DNA of 64,000 bases from Raphanus sativus (Eukaryota; Streptophyta; Magnoliopsida; Brassicales; Brassicaceae). The DNA is taken from positions 4,464,001 through 4,528,000 of the forward strand of contig NC_079517.1 of the NCBI RefSeq assembly GCF_000801105.2, read 5' to 3'. Shown here piece after piece: positions 23,314 through 36,073 of this stretch (the first letter of the stretch is position 1; every line of letters begins with the position of its first letter). A program made the position numbers and the translations under genes. The notes under the pieces were generated by a model, which ran no database searches, was not told the DNA's origin, and worked only from the letters and a program-made list of their open reading frames with translations.

Positions 23314-25159
23314 ACAAAGAGAAAATTTTAAACATCTCTACAGTAAATGAGAGTGTGACATGTCATATACCTTCCGACCTTGGCTCAGTTTGAGCGTAGG
23401 ATATTTGTCTAGTACCGACCGAACCTGTAGAACCAGTTCGCTCCATTTCTGGTTTATTATGTTTTCAATTTCTAATGTTAGTGTTCCTTATTATTTAATA
23501 AGGATATTTCTTAGTGTGGGTTCGACTTTACCTTCTCTTCAACGCAACGAAAGTGCACAGAAGCAGTAAACTTGTGGTTTTCTACTATGACTCCTGGAGT
23601 TGATTTAGTTTTCTCCAAGAGTTGTTTACAGACCTTTAAAATTCAAACACATATACAGCTATGTTAAGTTTTATAATCAAATTGTAGCGCACGACAGGTA
23701 TATATTTGTCGTAATACATGCAAACATATATGTAACTATTTATTAATTAAGCTGAACATATTATGTCTTACTTCATCAATAATGGGAAGATAGTCACTGG
23801 CTGGTTGGTACAACAGAGACTGTTTAACCTAAATACAAGAGAAATTAAAAAAAGCCTAAACGAAAATAATAAACATACAATATTATTTTGTTTTTAGCAA
23901 TTAATTATGTTATTTGAGATTACCCTCTTGTGTCTGGAGAAACCTGTTGCTGGGCCTTTAATGTCCATGCCATGGCTTCCAGCATAATACAGCTCAGCCA
24001 GCTTCACAAAGCTATAAACCTTTGGAACAAACAAAATTATTTAAACTAATTATATAATAGAAAAGTTATATATAACGATCAATAAATATGGGCAAATGCC
24101 AAGAAAAATAAAATACCTTGTCTATGCATCTACCAGTAACTATAGCAGTGGGGAAACACTTAGCCAGTTTTTTCACAGTTCTTCTCATCTGAGAACATCA
24201 GTCAGAGCTTAATAAATCACAGAGACTAAAATGATTAGGTCAAAACAATATAATGTGATTTTAAGACAAACCTTGCTTGACATGAAAGCTTTGTCTGGAT
24301 CATCCACAATGGGAGAGAGAGTACCGTCATAATCAAGAAACATTACGATTTGTTTCCCTCCCGAAGCTTCTGTTATCTTCTTGAACATTTCTAATGCTGA
24401 AGGATGCTTCATCTATCGGATATACAAGAAAAAGGTTGTAAGAGCTAGGAAAGACTTATCAAGAGTTTGTGAAAGAGAGATGTATATGGAGACTACTTAC
24501 GATCCATGAGCTGAGATGTTTCTCTGAGGAGGCAGAAAAAGGAAGTGATTTGAGATGAGTAGGAGAAGAAGCCCGCATTGAGTCGACCCAAGCGTTGACT
24601 CTTTGTCCACCATTGATGATCTCGAGGTTCTTGAGAAGCGTTTTCTGAGCAGAAGAAGAGTTGTTAGGGATGATACTTAACCTTGTGGTCTCTGATACGA
24701 CACCGTTTGAAATTCTATGTGGCTTCTCCACGACAAAGCTCACTGAGGAAAACAGAGTATAAAGATTGGTTAATCAGAGAGAGAATACTATTGAGATGAA
24801 ATCCTAGTAAACTGTAAACATACCAATGCTTACCCATTTCAGAAAATTAGGATTCAAGTTAAAATTGGTACTTGAATCTAAGTTAAAGTAAGATTGAAGG
24901 GAGAGAAGAAAGAGAGGTGAGATGAAGTGGATGATGAAGATGAGGACTTGTGTGTTTATTTCCACTCCTGCGAATTGGTTTATGTAGGCGAACAAAGGCA
25001 AAAAAGTGGGACCTACTGGGCCTAATAATGGGTTTTATGGGCCCACTTTTTGATGGTCTTATTCGCCTACGTTGTAATATGTTTGCGTGTCTATTGTCAC
25101 CGAACCATGTTAGTCGTCGAATCCGCGTCTCCAACGTTTTATTAAAATTGGGATTCTAA

Positions 25160-27302
25160 TTAACTTAAACGTGTAACTTATAAAAACACTTAAGTACTAT
25201 ATTATACAATGTGATTTCATTTTCACCCCCCAGAAACCTTTGACTTTGAAATATAACATTCTTTCGCAGTTTCTTCGTTCATATGTAATAGAGATTTTGT
25301 TTTGGTTCAAACTGTAAACCTACATATTTAAGATAGTATCGGTTTTCAATTTCTATAAAATTTATGTGATGTATATTATTGTTAGAAGAAGCATTTAACT
25401 AAAATGAGATGTAAATATCCTTATTAATTCAGAAAAACAACTGGTGCGGTTTATATACATTTTGGCCAAAGGTAAACCATGGCTTCAACCAAAATAGAAC
25501 AGAATACATGTTTATATTATACTTTAATTACAAATGTATCACGACTTAGTTACATACTAAATATTTAAGTTGTAAACAAAACAAAGAAAAAAACAACAGA
25601 AAGAAAAATGGGAAAGGTTGGCGGACGCAGGTAATAACGTACGGGGTCACGTGACCCCGTCTAATTTTTATTTTTCCTTTAGTAATTGGTATTAGCTAAA
25701 GAAATGCTCTTCAAGCGTAATGAAACAAAAGTCATGTGCCCCCATCACAATTTGATCCTGCCTCCGCCCCTTGAATCAATATAGACTTGACTTTGTGGCA
25801 CCACGAAACATCGTAAGAAATTAAATACTCTTTGATTCTTAATAACAAAATCAAAATATTTAATACATGTTATTAAGTTCGCTATATATATTTGTCAAGT
25901 CGCATTACAGTTTATACACACCTAAGATATAAAGATATAGATTACTTTTTGTCAACTATGAAAATTATAAAATAATGACATTGTGTTCACATGTTTGCTA
26001 ATCTATTACTATGGATTTCTTTTCGTGGTATCGCTTGGATAATGAATTTATAACAGAAATAGTAATAGATATTGCACATTACTAGCATTTAATGTAATAT
26101 CGTAAATTATGTTTTTGGTATACTCGGCTAGATTGTAATTACGGTCATAATCCTTTGCCCCCTAAATCCAAGATTATGCATGCATAGTAAAACGGCGGAT
26201 TCTCCATTTTTTTTTTTGGATTCTCCAATTTACATGCCAGTTAAAAAGTTACCTATATGCTTTTCGGCAAAACACGACTTTGTGCTCTTCGTTCTCGTCA
26301 TATTGTATCAATTATTATGGCAATTATTGTTTTTTCGTAGAGTTAATGCGGTGCAAGCACGCGTAGCAATCAGTTTAATTTTAGTATTCACCTTTCATTA
26401 TTTGTGAAAGTCTATCGACTTTGAGCTTTTACTTGATTCACGATTTAACAAATGTCGAAAAAGTAAAGTTTAGTATTTAACCAATCTTTCGTGCATGCAC
26501 CTCGAAGATGTTTAATCAGAGAATAGTACAATTAATTTCTTTAGAAAATCTTTGCAATCTTTTAAAACTGTACATTTACATTTTTAAATATTCGCATCAT
26601 AACTTCTTAGATTAAGTACTTAGGAAGTTTGGTATCTCAATCCAGGATCTGCAACATTTGGAATCCTATATACCGTGTCCAGCGGATGATGATAGCTGTA
26701 CTGAAAAAGCTGGCCGAGTGGAATCGGTGGAACCGATAGGCTACTTAGCGAGCCAATGAACCGGAGAGGAGCAGACGAGATCAAAAGGACCCCTACACTT
26801 GTCCCTCACTACCTGAAACTATAATGTGATATGACTCGTCTCTGAATCTTGTCGTGTGCTTCGAGCCAAACACCGCACGTGTGGTCTACTTCAGTGCGTG
26901 TCGACCCTATTGAAACATAAACGGATAAAGCCCCTTCTCTGGTAAGTCGGCAGATTCTGTTTCTCTTCAACCCAAAAGGGAACAAGAACATGTATTACTT
27001 AGTAATAAAGTAAATGGAACAATTATGAATACAGTAGTAAAGAAACAATTATGAATATAGCTCATTCTACGTGTGTACACGAAGCCCACAAGTTTTGCTT
27101 TTCCACTAATGAATGATCCGAACCATGCCGTTTGTTTTTGTTTAATACTCAGGTTTTTGTTTTCTTTCCGTTGGCTGTTTCAGGGTTAACGTAATTTGCT
27201 AATTAACCACTCGTTTTATGAATTGTTAATTGCTAAGATCATGTTATGAGTTTAGAGTTTCGAGGTAGTATTAGCACTCGTTACTTCATCATCTTAAACT
27301 AG
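25160..27302. other. Spacer; decayed hAT-MITE and an unidentified GC-richer block
   Basis: 25614-25771 is a diverged relative of the MITE at 11369, in reverse orientation, sharing ACGGGGTCACGTGACCCCGT and the GCCTCCGCCCC end. 26670-26990 is GC-richer than its surroundings and looks like a gene or element fragment, but no frame holds and I cannot name it. Confidence 0.4.
26197..26227. repeat. Micro-insertion: 11 T with 10-bp TSD
   Basis: GGATTCTCCA at 26197-26206 and 26218-26227 flanks a pure T run. It is of the same type as the other micro-retroposons. Confidence 0.6.
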
Positions 27303-27307
27303 GTTCA

Positions 27308-28140
27308 TGTTATGAATGCAAATAAAGTCCCACATTGGAAGTTTAGACAAATAATATCTAGTATATAAAGGGATGTCCAACTCTGATTAGTACGAGGCCT
27401 TTTGGGAAGGAGTCTCAGAAACAAATCCATGCGGGCTTTGCTTTCCGGCCCAAAGTGGACAATATCGTACTAATCGGACAATAGAGAGTTGGACATGGGC
27501 TTTCACAATCCCAACAATTGGTATCAGAGTCGGGATGACGAACATCTGCAAGAAGACCAAAATACCCTTCAAGTTCGAAGAGCCTCCACTTCGATAGGAA
27601 GGGCGGGGTGCATAGCAGAGGTCAGTCAAAGATCCTGGGAACTTCGGTTGTAGGAGGAGAATCCTCAGCGAATAAGTGGTGTCGGAGACTTGTATCGAAA
27701 GTCTCTCCCTAATGACGATACAAGATTAGGTGGATATACTTAACGGTACTGCAAGGATTAGGTGGTGAATGTCCTAATGGTGCAGTAAGGGTTAGGTGGA
27801 TAAATCCTAATGGTGTAACAAGGGTTAGGTGAAGAGGCCCGTTGGTGATTACGGCGGTACAAGAGGTGTGCCAGGTTTCGCTGGAGGTTGAAAACCAAAG
27901 GTTCATGTGGTACTTGGTTTGAGAGGAGGTTTGTTATGAATGCAAATAAAGTCCCACATTGGAAGTTTAGACAAATAATATCTAGTATATAAAGGGATGT
28001 CCAACTCTGATTAGTACGAGGCCTTTTGGGAAGGAGTCTCAGAAACAAATCCATGCGGGCTTTGCTTTCCGGCCCAAAGTGGACAATATCGTACTAATCG
28101 GACAATAGAGAGTTGGACATGGGCTTTCACAATCCCAACA
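27308..28140 (+). mobile_element. TRIM (miniature LTR retrotransposon), complete, 833 bp
   Basis: Two 209-bp terminal repeats (27308-27516 and 27932-28140) look identical by eye. They start TGTTATGAATG and end CACAATCCCAACA. A primer-binding site ATTGGTATCAGAGTCGGG follows the left repeat, matching the initiator tRNA-Met type, and a purine tract GAGAGGAGG precedes the right repeat. GTTCA flanks both sides (27303-27307, 28141-28145), a 5-bp target-site duplication. The 415-bp interior has no gag or pol and contains three imperfect copies of an AAGGRTTAGGTGGWKAAT-type unit at 27749-27830. Identical terminal repeats imply recent insertion by helper proteins supplied in trans. Confidence 0.95.
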
Positions 28141-28145
28141 GTTCA

Positions 28146-28938
28146 TTACCGGATTCTAGTTGTTGGTTAACTATTCAATACGTGTACTAGTTTTATGATA
28201 TTTTTTCTGGTTTATTAAAATTTTGATTTTAATGTTACATATTGTACTACTAGTCAGCACTTTAGCTTATAAATATTTATGTATCTTAATTACATATCTC
28301 TAGAGGTTGATATAACTATTCACTTATAAATTTGAAACTAGTTTTTTTCTTTTTGGTGCAAAACTTTTTGAAACTAGTTCTTTCAACAAAGCCTCCTTAA
28401 TTAGAATTTTTATTTGGTGAGTCCACCAAATTATAGAGTTTGTGGGGAATTTACATACGTCATTGCAAACACCTTATTTTGCATGGGAGGTTAAAAACCC
28501 ATTCACCAAAAATAGAATTGGGTCGAGAAAAACTCGGGACATTTTGTTTTCTTTTGTGCAAGTCTCACAATTTCCTTCTAAATATTGACTAAACAAATCT
28601 TAGGTTCATTTTTCGTTTTTTTTAGAAATTAAACCAGGTCAACATAGCCATAGAAGAAAAAACGACGAACCCAAATTTTTTTTTTCAAGAATTGATAGAA
28701 GACTAACCCACCAATCACGTCTATTGACAATTTTACATCGATTTGAGAAGAGGCAACAACAACATTTCATCCATCTCTTCTCCTTTACTGGAAACATCAA
28801 CCTAATTTGATCATAATGCCAGTGTGTGCAAAGTTATTGATTCAAGAAGAGCGATGCATGCAACAAAACAAGCTTTCCTGAGGTTTATTTGATTGTTCCG
28901 GAACGTGGTTTTGGTTCTATCTATCAAGTAGCGGAAGG
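28146..28938. other. Promoter-side spacer of the TPR gene
   Basis: No gene is present. It holds one micro-retroposon (28331-28379). The stretch before 28939 includes a CATCTCTTCTCC-type leader. Confidence 0.4.
28331..28379. repeat. Micro-retroposon: 23-bp insert with 13-bp TSD
   Basis: TTTGAAACTAGTT at 28331-28343 and 28367-28379 flanks TTTTTCTTTTTGGTGCAAAA plus three further bases. On the minus strand a short tail precedes an imperfect poly(A). Confidence 0.65.
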
Positions 28939-30847
28939 ATGGCAGAAAATCCGATAGAGAAAAGGTCACGTCGTGGATTGTTAGGTTTTGTGTTTGGCAG
29001 ACGTGGCTTGTGGTCCAAGAAATGTACAGCGGACAATGGTAATAAAACCCCAATGCGTAGCAGCAACGCCTCCGCACCTTGCACCTCTAATATTCAATTC
29101 ACCAAATCACCTTGTACCGAACCAAATCCCAAGAAGCTTCAAGAACATAAAGTCTCACCCGAGCCGATCCAGAACCAGACACAAATGCAAAGACCTGTTT
29201 CAAAACCCTCATCGCATCAATACCCTAATAATAACAACCCAGGACCGGTCCAACAACAGGCGAGGAAGGTGGTGCCTAGGGAAGCTTTCGGCTTATCAGG
29301 TGAGCTTGAGAGTATGATCATGGACAATCAGAAAGCCAAAGGGATGATGTTTGGTAGCCTTGGGAACTTGAAGCAGCCCGGCGCAACAGCGGTTGGGAAT
29401 CAAACCATGGTTCAAAACAGTGGATACGGTAAGAAGACAACAACATCGGTTTCAAATAACCAGGACCAGTCAGGATCTCTGTGTAGGGCGATATCGACGA
29501 GAATGGATCCAGAAACGTTAAAGATAATGGGGAATGAAGATTACAAGAACGGGAACTTCGTAGAGGCTTTAGCATTGTATGATGCTGCCATAGCCGTCGA
29601 TCCGAAAAAGGCGGCTTATCGTAGCAACAAAAGCGCGGCATTAACAGCATTAGGGAGAATCCTTGAAGCTGTATTCGAGTGTAGAGAAGCAATCAGAATG
29701 GAGCCTCATTACCATAGAGCTCACCATCGGTTAGCTAACTTGTACCTCAGGTAATCTCATCAAAGCCCTAACTTGTTATTCAAGTAAACCAACCTGTCAA
29801 TAATAAACTTGAAACTAATAATAGGTTAGGAGAAGTGGAGAAGTCAATATATCATATCAAGCATTCAGGTCCAGAAACAGACCAAGAAGACATTTCAAAG
29901 GCCAAAACGGTGCAGACGCATCTCAACAAATGCACAGAAGCCAAAAGATTGCGTGACTGGAACACTCTGATTAAAGAAACGAGAAACACCATAGCTTCAG
30001 GGGCAGATGCAGCTCCTCAGGTATATGCATTGCAAGCAGAGGCGTTTTTGAAGAGTTACAGACATCAAGAGGCTGATGATGCTTTGTCTAGATGTCCTGT
30101 TTTTGATGTTGAAATGAACACTAAATATTACGGACCGATCGGTTACGCCGGTTTCTTGGTCGTCTGGGCTCAGGTTCACATGTCTTCCGGCAGGTTTGGT
30201 CCCTCTGGTTTTCAATCCACATAAAAAGTAAAACATTTCCTGATTTAACCGGTTTGTGTCATAAACGTTTTTGGTTTTGTCAAATCAGATTTGGAGAAGC
30301 GGTTGAGGCGATTCAGCTAGCAGCCAAGCTGGACAGGAACAATAGAGAGGTAAGTATGGTTCACCGGCGTGTACAGGCGGTTACTGCGGCCCGGTCCAAA
30401 GGCAACGATTTCTTCAAAGCGGGACGGTTTCAAGAAGCTAGCGCAGCATATGGAGAAGGACTAGACCACGACTCAAGAAACTCGGTTTTGCTATGTAACC
30501 GAGCGGCTTGTCTATTCAAAATGGGACAGTTTGATAGAGCCATCGAAGATTCCACGTCAGCACTTACAGTCCGTCCTGCTTACGCAAAGGCTCGACTGAG
30601 AAGGGCAGATTGTAACGCTAAGGTAGTACTAGTATGTGTTAATGTTTTGAAAATAAAGTGTGTTGAGTTTGTAACATTAATGGTAACATTTTTTTTTTTT
30701 TTGTGGTTGCAGCTTGGGAACTGGGAGTTAGCGATTGGAGACTACGAGATATTGAGAAAAGAGACACCGGAAGACGACCAAGTGATCAGAGGATTAATGG
30801 AGGCTCAGAATCACATCGTGAAACGCCGTGGACATGAGAATCTTTAA
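28939..30847 (+). CDS. Tetratricopeptide-repeat protein (At5g10090-like, TTL family)
   Basis: Four exons (28939-29750, 29825-30193, 30289-30622, 30713-30847) join in frame to give 549 residues. The first 190 residues are basic and low-complexity (MAENPIEKRSRRGLLGFVFG). TPR units begin near residue 195 with MGNEDYKNGNFVEALALYDA and AYRSNKSAALTALGR. A second TPR block lies near 430-540 (GNDFFKAGRFQEASAAYGEG, LLCNRAACLFKMGQFDRAIE, YAKARLRRADCNAKLGNWEL). TPRs are helical scaffolds for protein partners such as Hsp90/Hsp70. The thioredoxin-like C-terminal domain of full TTL proteins is absent. Exon 3 contains an internal GTAAGT at 30350, but the frame reads through and encodes conserved residues, so I did not split it. 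Confidence 0.9.
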
Positions 30848-31048
30848 CCAATCACAAACCGTTACATTTGCGTTTTATAATAAGCTTAGAACAAAGATTT
30901 AAACTTTTGCTAATATGTTTATAGTCTGAGTGAGTAGTGGAGATCACAACATGTAAGACTTTTAAAATGAACTCTTCTTCTTATATTAATTAATATATGC
31001 GAAGGCAAAATAGTTATGTTTTTTTTTTTTACGAGACAATGGTACTCT

Positions 31049-33359
31049 CTACATATAAGAGGCAACTCCACGTAGAAGAAGTAGAAGTACAAGAAGGGAG
31101 TTGAATAATCTCATGGAAGAGAAGCAGCATGGTGGTAATGATGTTGATGACGATGTTTTGGAAGGAGTTTTACCTGCAATTGCTGGAGAAACCGCATGGC
31201 TTCTGCTTTGTTGCTCTTCTGTTGGCAGTGGATTTGGCGATGAAGTGCTTCCTGGTGAAGCTTCCTGAGGTGGCGCTATCTTATCCTCTTGACCTGCAAA
31301 AAGACGTTTTAGCTTGGGATCATCTTTAATCAGTACTAATATGTTCTTCTGTTTAAATTCGCAATCCTACATTTGGAAGGTGACCAGCCAAGCTTCATGC
31401 TCTCTCTGTCGAAAACTATTCGGTACCCTCTCATGTAGTTCTCTACAGAAAATATAAAAAGAAAGATATGAGTCTTTTTCATGGAGAGATAGAGGATGTA
31501 AAGTGAATAAATTTATGTAAGTAACATACGTCCTATGACTCCATATCCAATGCCTTGTTCACTAGCTCTGATAGGCAAGCAAAACTGAACAAGCCCCTGA
31601 AAAGATAAGGGGTTTCAACCAAGGCTAACTCGTAGTTTCAAGCATGAGATGCACTTATATGGAAATGATCTTAACCTGATTTCGTTGGAGTACAAACAAA
31701 GGTTTGTGGATCACGAATGTGTTATTGGACGAAAACTTGAGTTTGATCGCTGGTACCTTTGGCTCAACACTATATAATCCATCAAATAAAGAAAACATTA
31801 TAAGAGAGGAGAATCAATAACATAAAAACCAAGCAGTTAGATTCTTTTCTCTCTATGTTGTTTACCTAGTTTCATAGCAGTACTCCCATGGGCCATCTTC
31901 AACCTTCTTAGCAGTAGCGTTTATATGACTATCAATCTCCAGTGCAACTTCTCTGTATACTACTTGAGGTAGAAAAGTAAATGACTGTCCACTGTCAATA
32001 AGGGTTGTGAAATTCGTCTGCTTTAGACACGAATTGCCAATACAACAAGCCTCAACACCCACAATGTAGGCTACACTGTAAACAAAAAAAAATCAACACA
32101 ACTTGCTTAGTATATTCACTACTAAAACCTGTCTTAAACTAATAAGTTCATTCATTAGTCATTACAATTCGTTGTGGTACGGAAGGAAACGTGTTGATTG
32201 CTGCGTGGACGGTCCCATGTCACCAAAGTAAATCCTTCCCGAGTCCTCCTCATCAAAGCACATGGAGAAAGAGTTACGCATGAGTCCTGCTTTAGAAAGA
32301 AAACTCGGAACAGAGATGTCTCCAGGTCCTAACCCCATCACACCATCTGGAGCAGACCCATCCAAAAAGTCACCACTCTGCTTCTTACCACATCTGCAAC
32401 CAACATGAAGAGCCACACACACACATTCAAAAACCAAACATCACACAGAGAGCAGAATAGTCAAAAAAGTAAAAAAAAAAAAAGTAAAAAAAAAACTCAC
32501 CCTACAACAAGTCGAGCCTTGACAGAGGAAGAAGCGTTGGCACTATACGCAAGATGCAAGACATCCTCAACAAGCAATCCCGAGCTGGAGGTGTTGTTAC
32601 TAGCGTAGTCAACAGTGTACGGACACTGCTCCCTCGGACTCTCACAGCTTGGAGCTGACTCACACAGCTTATGGCTGCAGAGAAACCCCTTGCTGGTGCT
32701 TGAAGCTGATGGATTGTACTCGTTCAGATCTTTAGTAGCCTGCAGAATATATAATGTGGCGAGGAAGAAGAAGAAGAAGAAGAAGCATCTGCCAATCAAT
32801 CAACTGGGGGGAATAACTAACTGTGTACACACACCTTCTTAATCATTACATCTCTAACATACATACCAGGCTGGTGTAGTAAGTGGAAGATAAGGGAGCG
32901 CACTGCAGACAGTTGCAAGGAATCCAAAGAAGGTCGCTTCCGGAATCTAACGCCACAAGAAACGATACACTCGGTGTCCCAATGTCGATCCACGTGTAAT
33001 GTAGCCTGCGTCCCAAAAAAAACTTTAGAAAAATCAAAAACTCTTTTTTTTTTTTTTTTATAATTTTACCATCCAAAGTCGTTTCCGGTAGAAATCGTCT
33101 TGCTTCCTTCTGATGGAACAAGGGACTGAGACTTGGCACCGAGATTCATCCTCTGTCTTCTTGAATCAATACTCGCGAGAAAACGGTAATACTCAAAGCT
33201 CCGCTTCTCCGGGAAGGGCTCCGGAGGCTTAATCGACGCTCTGCCTTCGTCGGAGAAGCGGTGGATCAGCCTCGAGGAAAAGACGGAGGAGGCTAGACTC
33301 CTCTCCGCGGCTAGAGAGAGTATAAAGAAGAAGAGTAGAAAAGCAGATCGTGACGCCAT
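31049..33359 (-). CDS. Pepsin-type aspartic protease, probably GPI-anchored (At5g10080-like)
   Basis: Nine exons on the minus strand: 33359-33070, 33005-32867, 32739-32501, 32393-32166, 32075-31866, 31769-31676, 31596-31530, 31442-31371 and 31293-31049, totalling 527 residues. I chose the ATG at 33359 (MASRSAFLLFFFILSLAAER), which opens directly into a signal peptide. The two catalytic motifs are VALDSGSDLLW (near residue 117) and TLIDSGQSFTFL (near 330); the first has Ser where DTGS is usual, a change common in plant A1B proteases. Paired cysteines (CNCLQC, CSHKLC, CCIGNSC) fit the nepenthesin-like group. A Ser/Pro-rich tail ends in a hydrophobic stretch (NSLLVLLLLRGVASYM), suggesting a GPI anchor. 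It acts at the plasma membrane or cell wall; substrates are unknown. All junctions keep frame. Confidence 0.93.
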
Positions 33360-33827
33360 TATTAAGCTTGCAGAAACAAGAGCCAAGCTCTTTGAGATTG
33401 AAAGCGCCTTTACACAAGAGCCAACAGAAGAATTGTTTTTTTTTTCAGTTCAAGTGTGCGTCTCTGTGTATGTAGAGAATAGATGCATACAGTGAGATAT
33501 TTGTTGGTCGGGAGCTGTGACTGACTGTGAAAGAGAGAGAGAAGACAAGGAGACGCTTAACGGGAAGAAAGCGTAGTTATGAAATGACATAATTACCCCC
33601 TAGCTCTGTGTACTCTTAATCATTTCTCCGGTTTAGTTCGCTTTCGTTACAATTACGGTTTTATATCAACCGTGGTTAACCAACAAAAGTTTGGTTAATT
33701 CGGTTTGATTTGAGAATTGGTTCCCCGGTATAGATGGTTTGGTTTGCTACCTATAAACCCTAATCAACCAACATATAAGCCGATTCAAAACCCTATCACG
33801 TTGTCGGAAAAAAAAAAAAGCCGGAAG

Positions 33828-35569
33828 ATGGGTTACGGTAAGCATAGGCGATCCAAAGGTGGCAATTCGAATCCAGGCCAAACCAGTAGGACTGAGAATC
33901 CTGGAAGGTACAATTTTTTTATTTTCTCCTTTCGAATCGAGGTTACTACTCTCTGGTCGACTGATTACGGTTTCGTTGATCTTTGTAGGGAAGATGAATC
34001 GCTTCCTCATGATCAAGGTACTGAAAGATTTAATTTTATTTTTTTTCTAACTCGTTGATTGTGTGTACATACATACATACGATTTTAATGTTCTTTATTT
34101 TTTTGTGATTTTTCTTTTATGGTAGAGTCTGAGGATGAAGCGCAAGTTCCAAATGTTCAATTGGCAATGTGGGTATGCATGTTTTCTCCTTTGATTTTAA
34201 CAAGCAAAAAATTTCTAATCCAAATTCAATTCGAGTTGTTTTAAGATGTTTTACTATTGTTGTCTTTTTGTTGTTGTTGTTGTTGTTAGGACTTTGGTCA
34301 GTGTGATGCAAAGAGGTGCACTGGTCGTAAGCTTGCTAGATTCAACTTGTTAAAAGTAAAGTATCATCATTTGAACTGATCAAACATATGTATATATGTC
34401 CTCTTCTTTTATAAACGTGTTTTGATTTCGATCTTCATTGGTGGTTTTGTAGGAGTTACGTGTGAACACTGGCTTCGGAGGTGTGGTTTTAAGGTATCTC
34501 TCTCTCTCTCTCTCTCTACCTCTTATTATTGAATGCAGATGACACATTCTTAATCTTATAAACCATAATCTGTGTGGTATGTAATATTTGACAGTCCAGT
34601 TGGTAGACAATGTGTTTCCAAGGAAGACTATGCTTTGATTAAAAGAAAAGGATTAGCTGTAGTTGATTGTTCTTGGGCTCGTTTAACTGATGTCCCCTTT
34701 GCTAAGCTGCGTTGCACCGCTCCTCGTCTCTGTAAGAACACTTACAATCGATTCTGCTGAGAATAATTTTATCAGGATTTAGCTAAGATCTGTATGTTAG
34801 AAAAATTGTCTTTCTTCATGGTTGGCAGTGCCATGGTTAGTAGCAGCTAATCCAGTGAATTATGGAAGGCCTTGTGAGCTTTCTTGTGTGGAGGCTTTAT
34901 CTGCAGCTTTAATTCTATGGTGAGAGTCCATAGCTAGTTCTCCTGAAATTCATCTCATACATTATTGGTTTTCTGAGTATGTCTTATTTTTCCAAACAGT
35001 GGAGAGGAGGAGACTGCGAATCTTTTGCTAGAGAAATTTAAATGGGGTCATGCCTTTTTGTCTCTCAACAAGTAACAAACACAGATTTTCTTTTTTTTTT
35101 AACATCATTTGTGTTTTCGTTTGCTAAGTATTTGGATTATGCAGGGATATTCTTAAGGAGTACTCCAAATGCGAGAATAGTGCTGAGATCATCTCAGTGC
35201 AAAATTCTTGGCTTACTCAGCAAACTCAGATCTCAAAACTACCAGCTCCCCTCAAAGAACGTTAGTCAGATCTTTTATTCATTTCTCTGTCACTATTACT
35301 TACCATCATATGATGAAAGAATGAGTTTTTTAACTTTTGTTTTTTATATTGGTTTGTGTGTAGATGTTAGGGAAGAAGGTGATGAATCTGAGGATGATGA
35401 TGGTCTCCCTCCTCTAGAGAGGAACATGAACCATATCCAATTGGAAGACAGTGACGAAGATGATGAAGATGAAGATGAAGATGATGATCTCCCTCCTCTA
35501 GAGAGGAATATGAACCATATCAAGTTGGAAGACAGTGAAGAAGATGATGACAACAAGAGTGAGGATTAA
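33828..35569 (+). CDS. TSR3-like 18S rRNA aminocarboxypropyltransferase (At5g10070-like)
   Basis: Ten exons (33828-33907, 33989-34017, 34126-34172, 34290-34355, 34453-34493, 34595-34731, 34829-34919, 35000-35071, 35145-35260, 35364-35569) join in frame to 294 residues. Tsr3 transfers the aminocarboxypropyl group from SAM to a hypermodified pseudouridine in 18S rRNA during late small-subunit maturation. Recognisable blocks are [20 protein letters not shown], the VDCSWARL motif, [20 protein letters not shown] and VEALSAAL. The basic N-terminus [12 protein letters not shown] is typical. The acidic tail carries two copies of DD(G/D)[11 protein letters not shown](Q/K)LEDS, an internal duplication of about 84 bp. 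A TTG microsatellite (34264-34287) and a CT microsatellite (34496-34518) lie in introns. Confidence 0.92.
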
Positions 35570-36073
35570 ATCTTTCAAAAGGTTCTACTTTTGAGTTACT
35601 CTAGTAGCAGCGTTGTTGAATCTTTGTGGAGGATAACACCATGTATTATGTTTCTTGTTTTTTATATAAAACAAATTATATATTTTAATAATCAACATTT
35701 TGATTAGGTCAAACAAAATGAAAATCGGAAATTGAAAATAATTAACATATTGGTGTATATTCAACCGGGTCAAAGCTGAATTGATAGTGACGATATATTC
35801 AGAAAGTGCCTCTTTTGTATCTGGCCAATGATATTCTTCAGACAGTAAGTGTCAGGTAGTGAGAGTTTGTTCAAGAGTTCTGGAATGTTCTTCATAGGCT
35901 GTTAAAGATATTGCTTCCCAAGGAAATGATCGTGGCAAAAGGCGTTTGTCTCTCGTTTGGTAAAAACTCTGTTTTTTCTCTTACCATATCTTGAACACAC
36001 TAAAATAGAGTCTAAATCCATTAAACTAGTTCATACACCCGAAAAACAAAGTCATGAAACGTGCAAAAGGAAT

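Larger units (their letters stand above)
18343..24837 (-). pseudogene. TPPI: Trehalose-6-phosphate phosphatase TPPI, split by a CACTA transposon
   Basis: TPPs dephosphorylate trehalose-6-phosphate, a sugar-status signal. Exons on the minus strand: 24837-24834 (ATGG only), 24742-24501, 24412-24272, 24188-24117, 24019-23924, 23828-23772, 23633-23532, 23448-23371, 23199-23158 plus 19027-19000 (one exon, interrupted), 18785-18715, 18616-18524 and 18399-18343. With the insertion set aside these total 361 codons without a stop or frameshift. The HAD phosphatase motifs are present: [21 protein letters not shown] and [12 protein letters not shown]; the C-terminus is LVEWKQMQPRI. The sequence matches the order and identity I expect for At5g10100. 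The last intron starts with GC (GCAAGT). The transposon sits after ...WDKGRA, between the catalytic core motifs, so the allele is probably null unless the element is spliced or excised. Confidence 0.93.

Noticed and set aside
30345..30365. GTAAGT inside the TPR gene as an exon end
   Set aside because: The frame continues open through it and encodes VSMVHRRVQAVTAA leading into a TPR unit, so it is coding.
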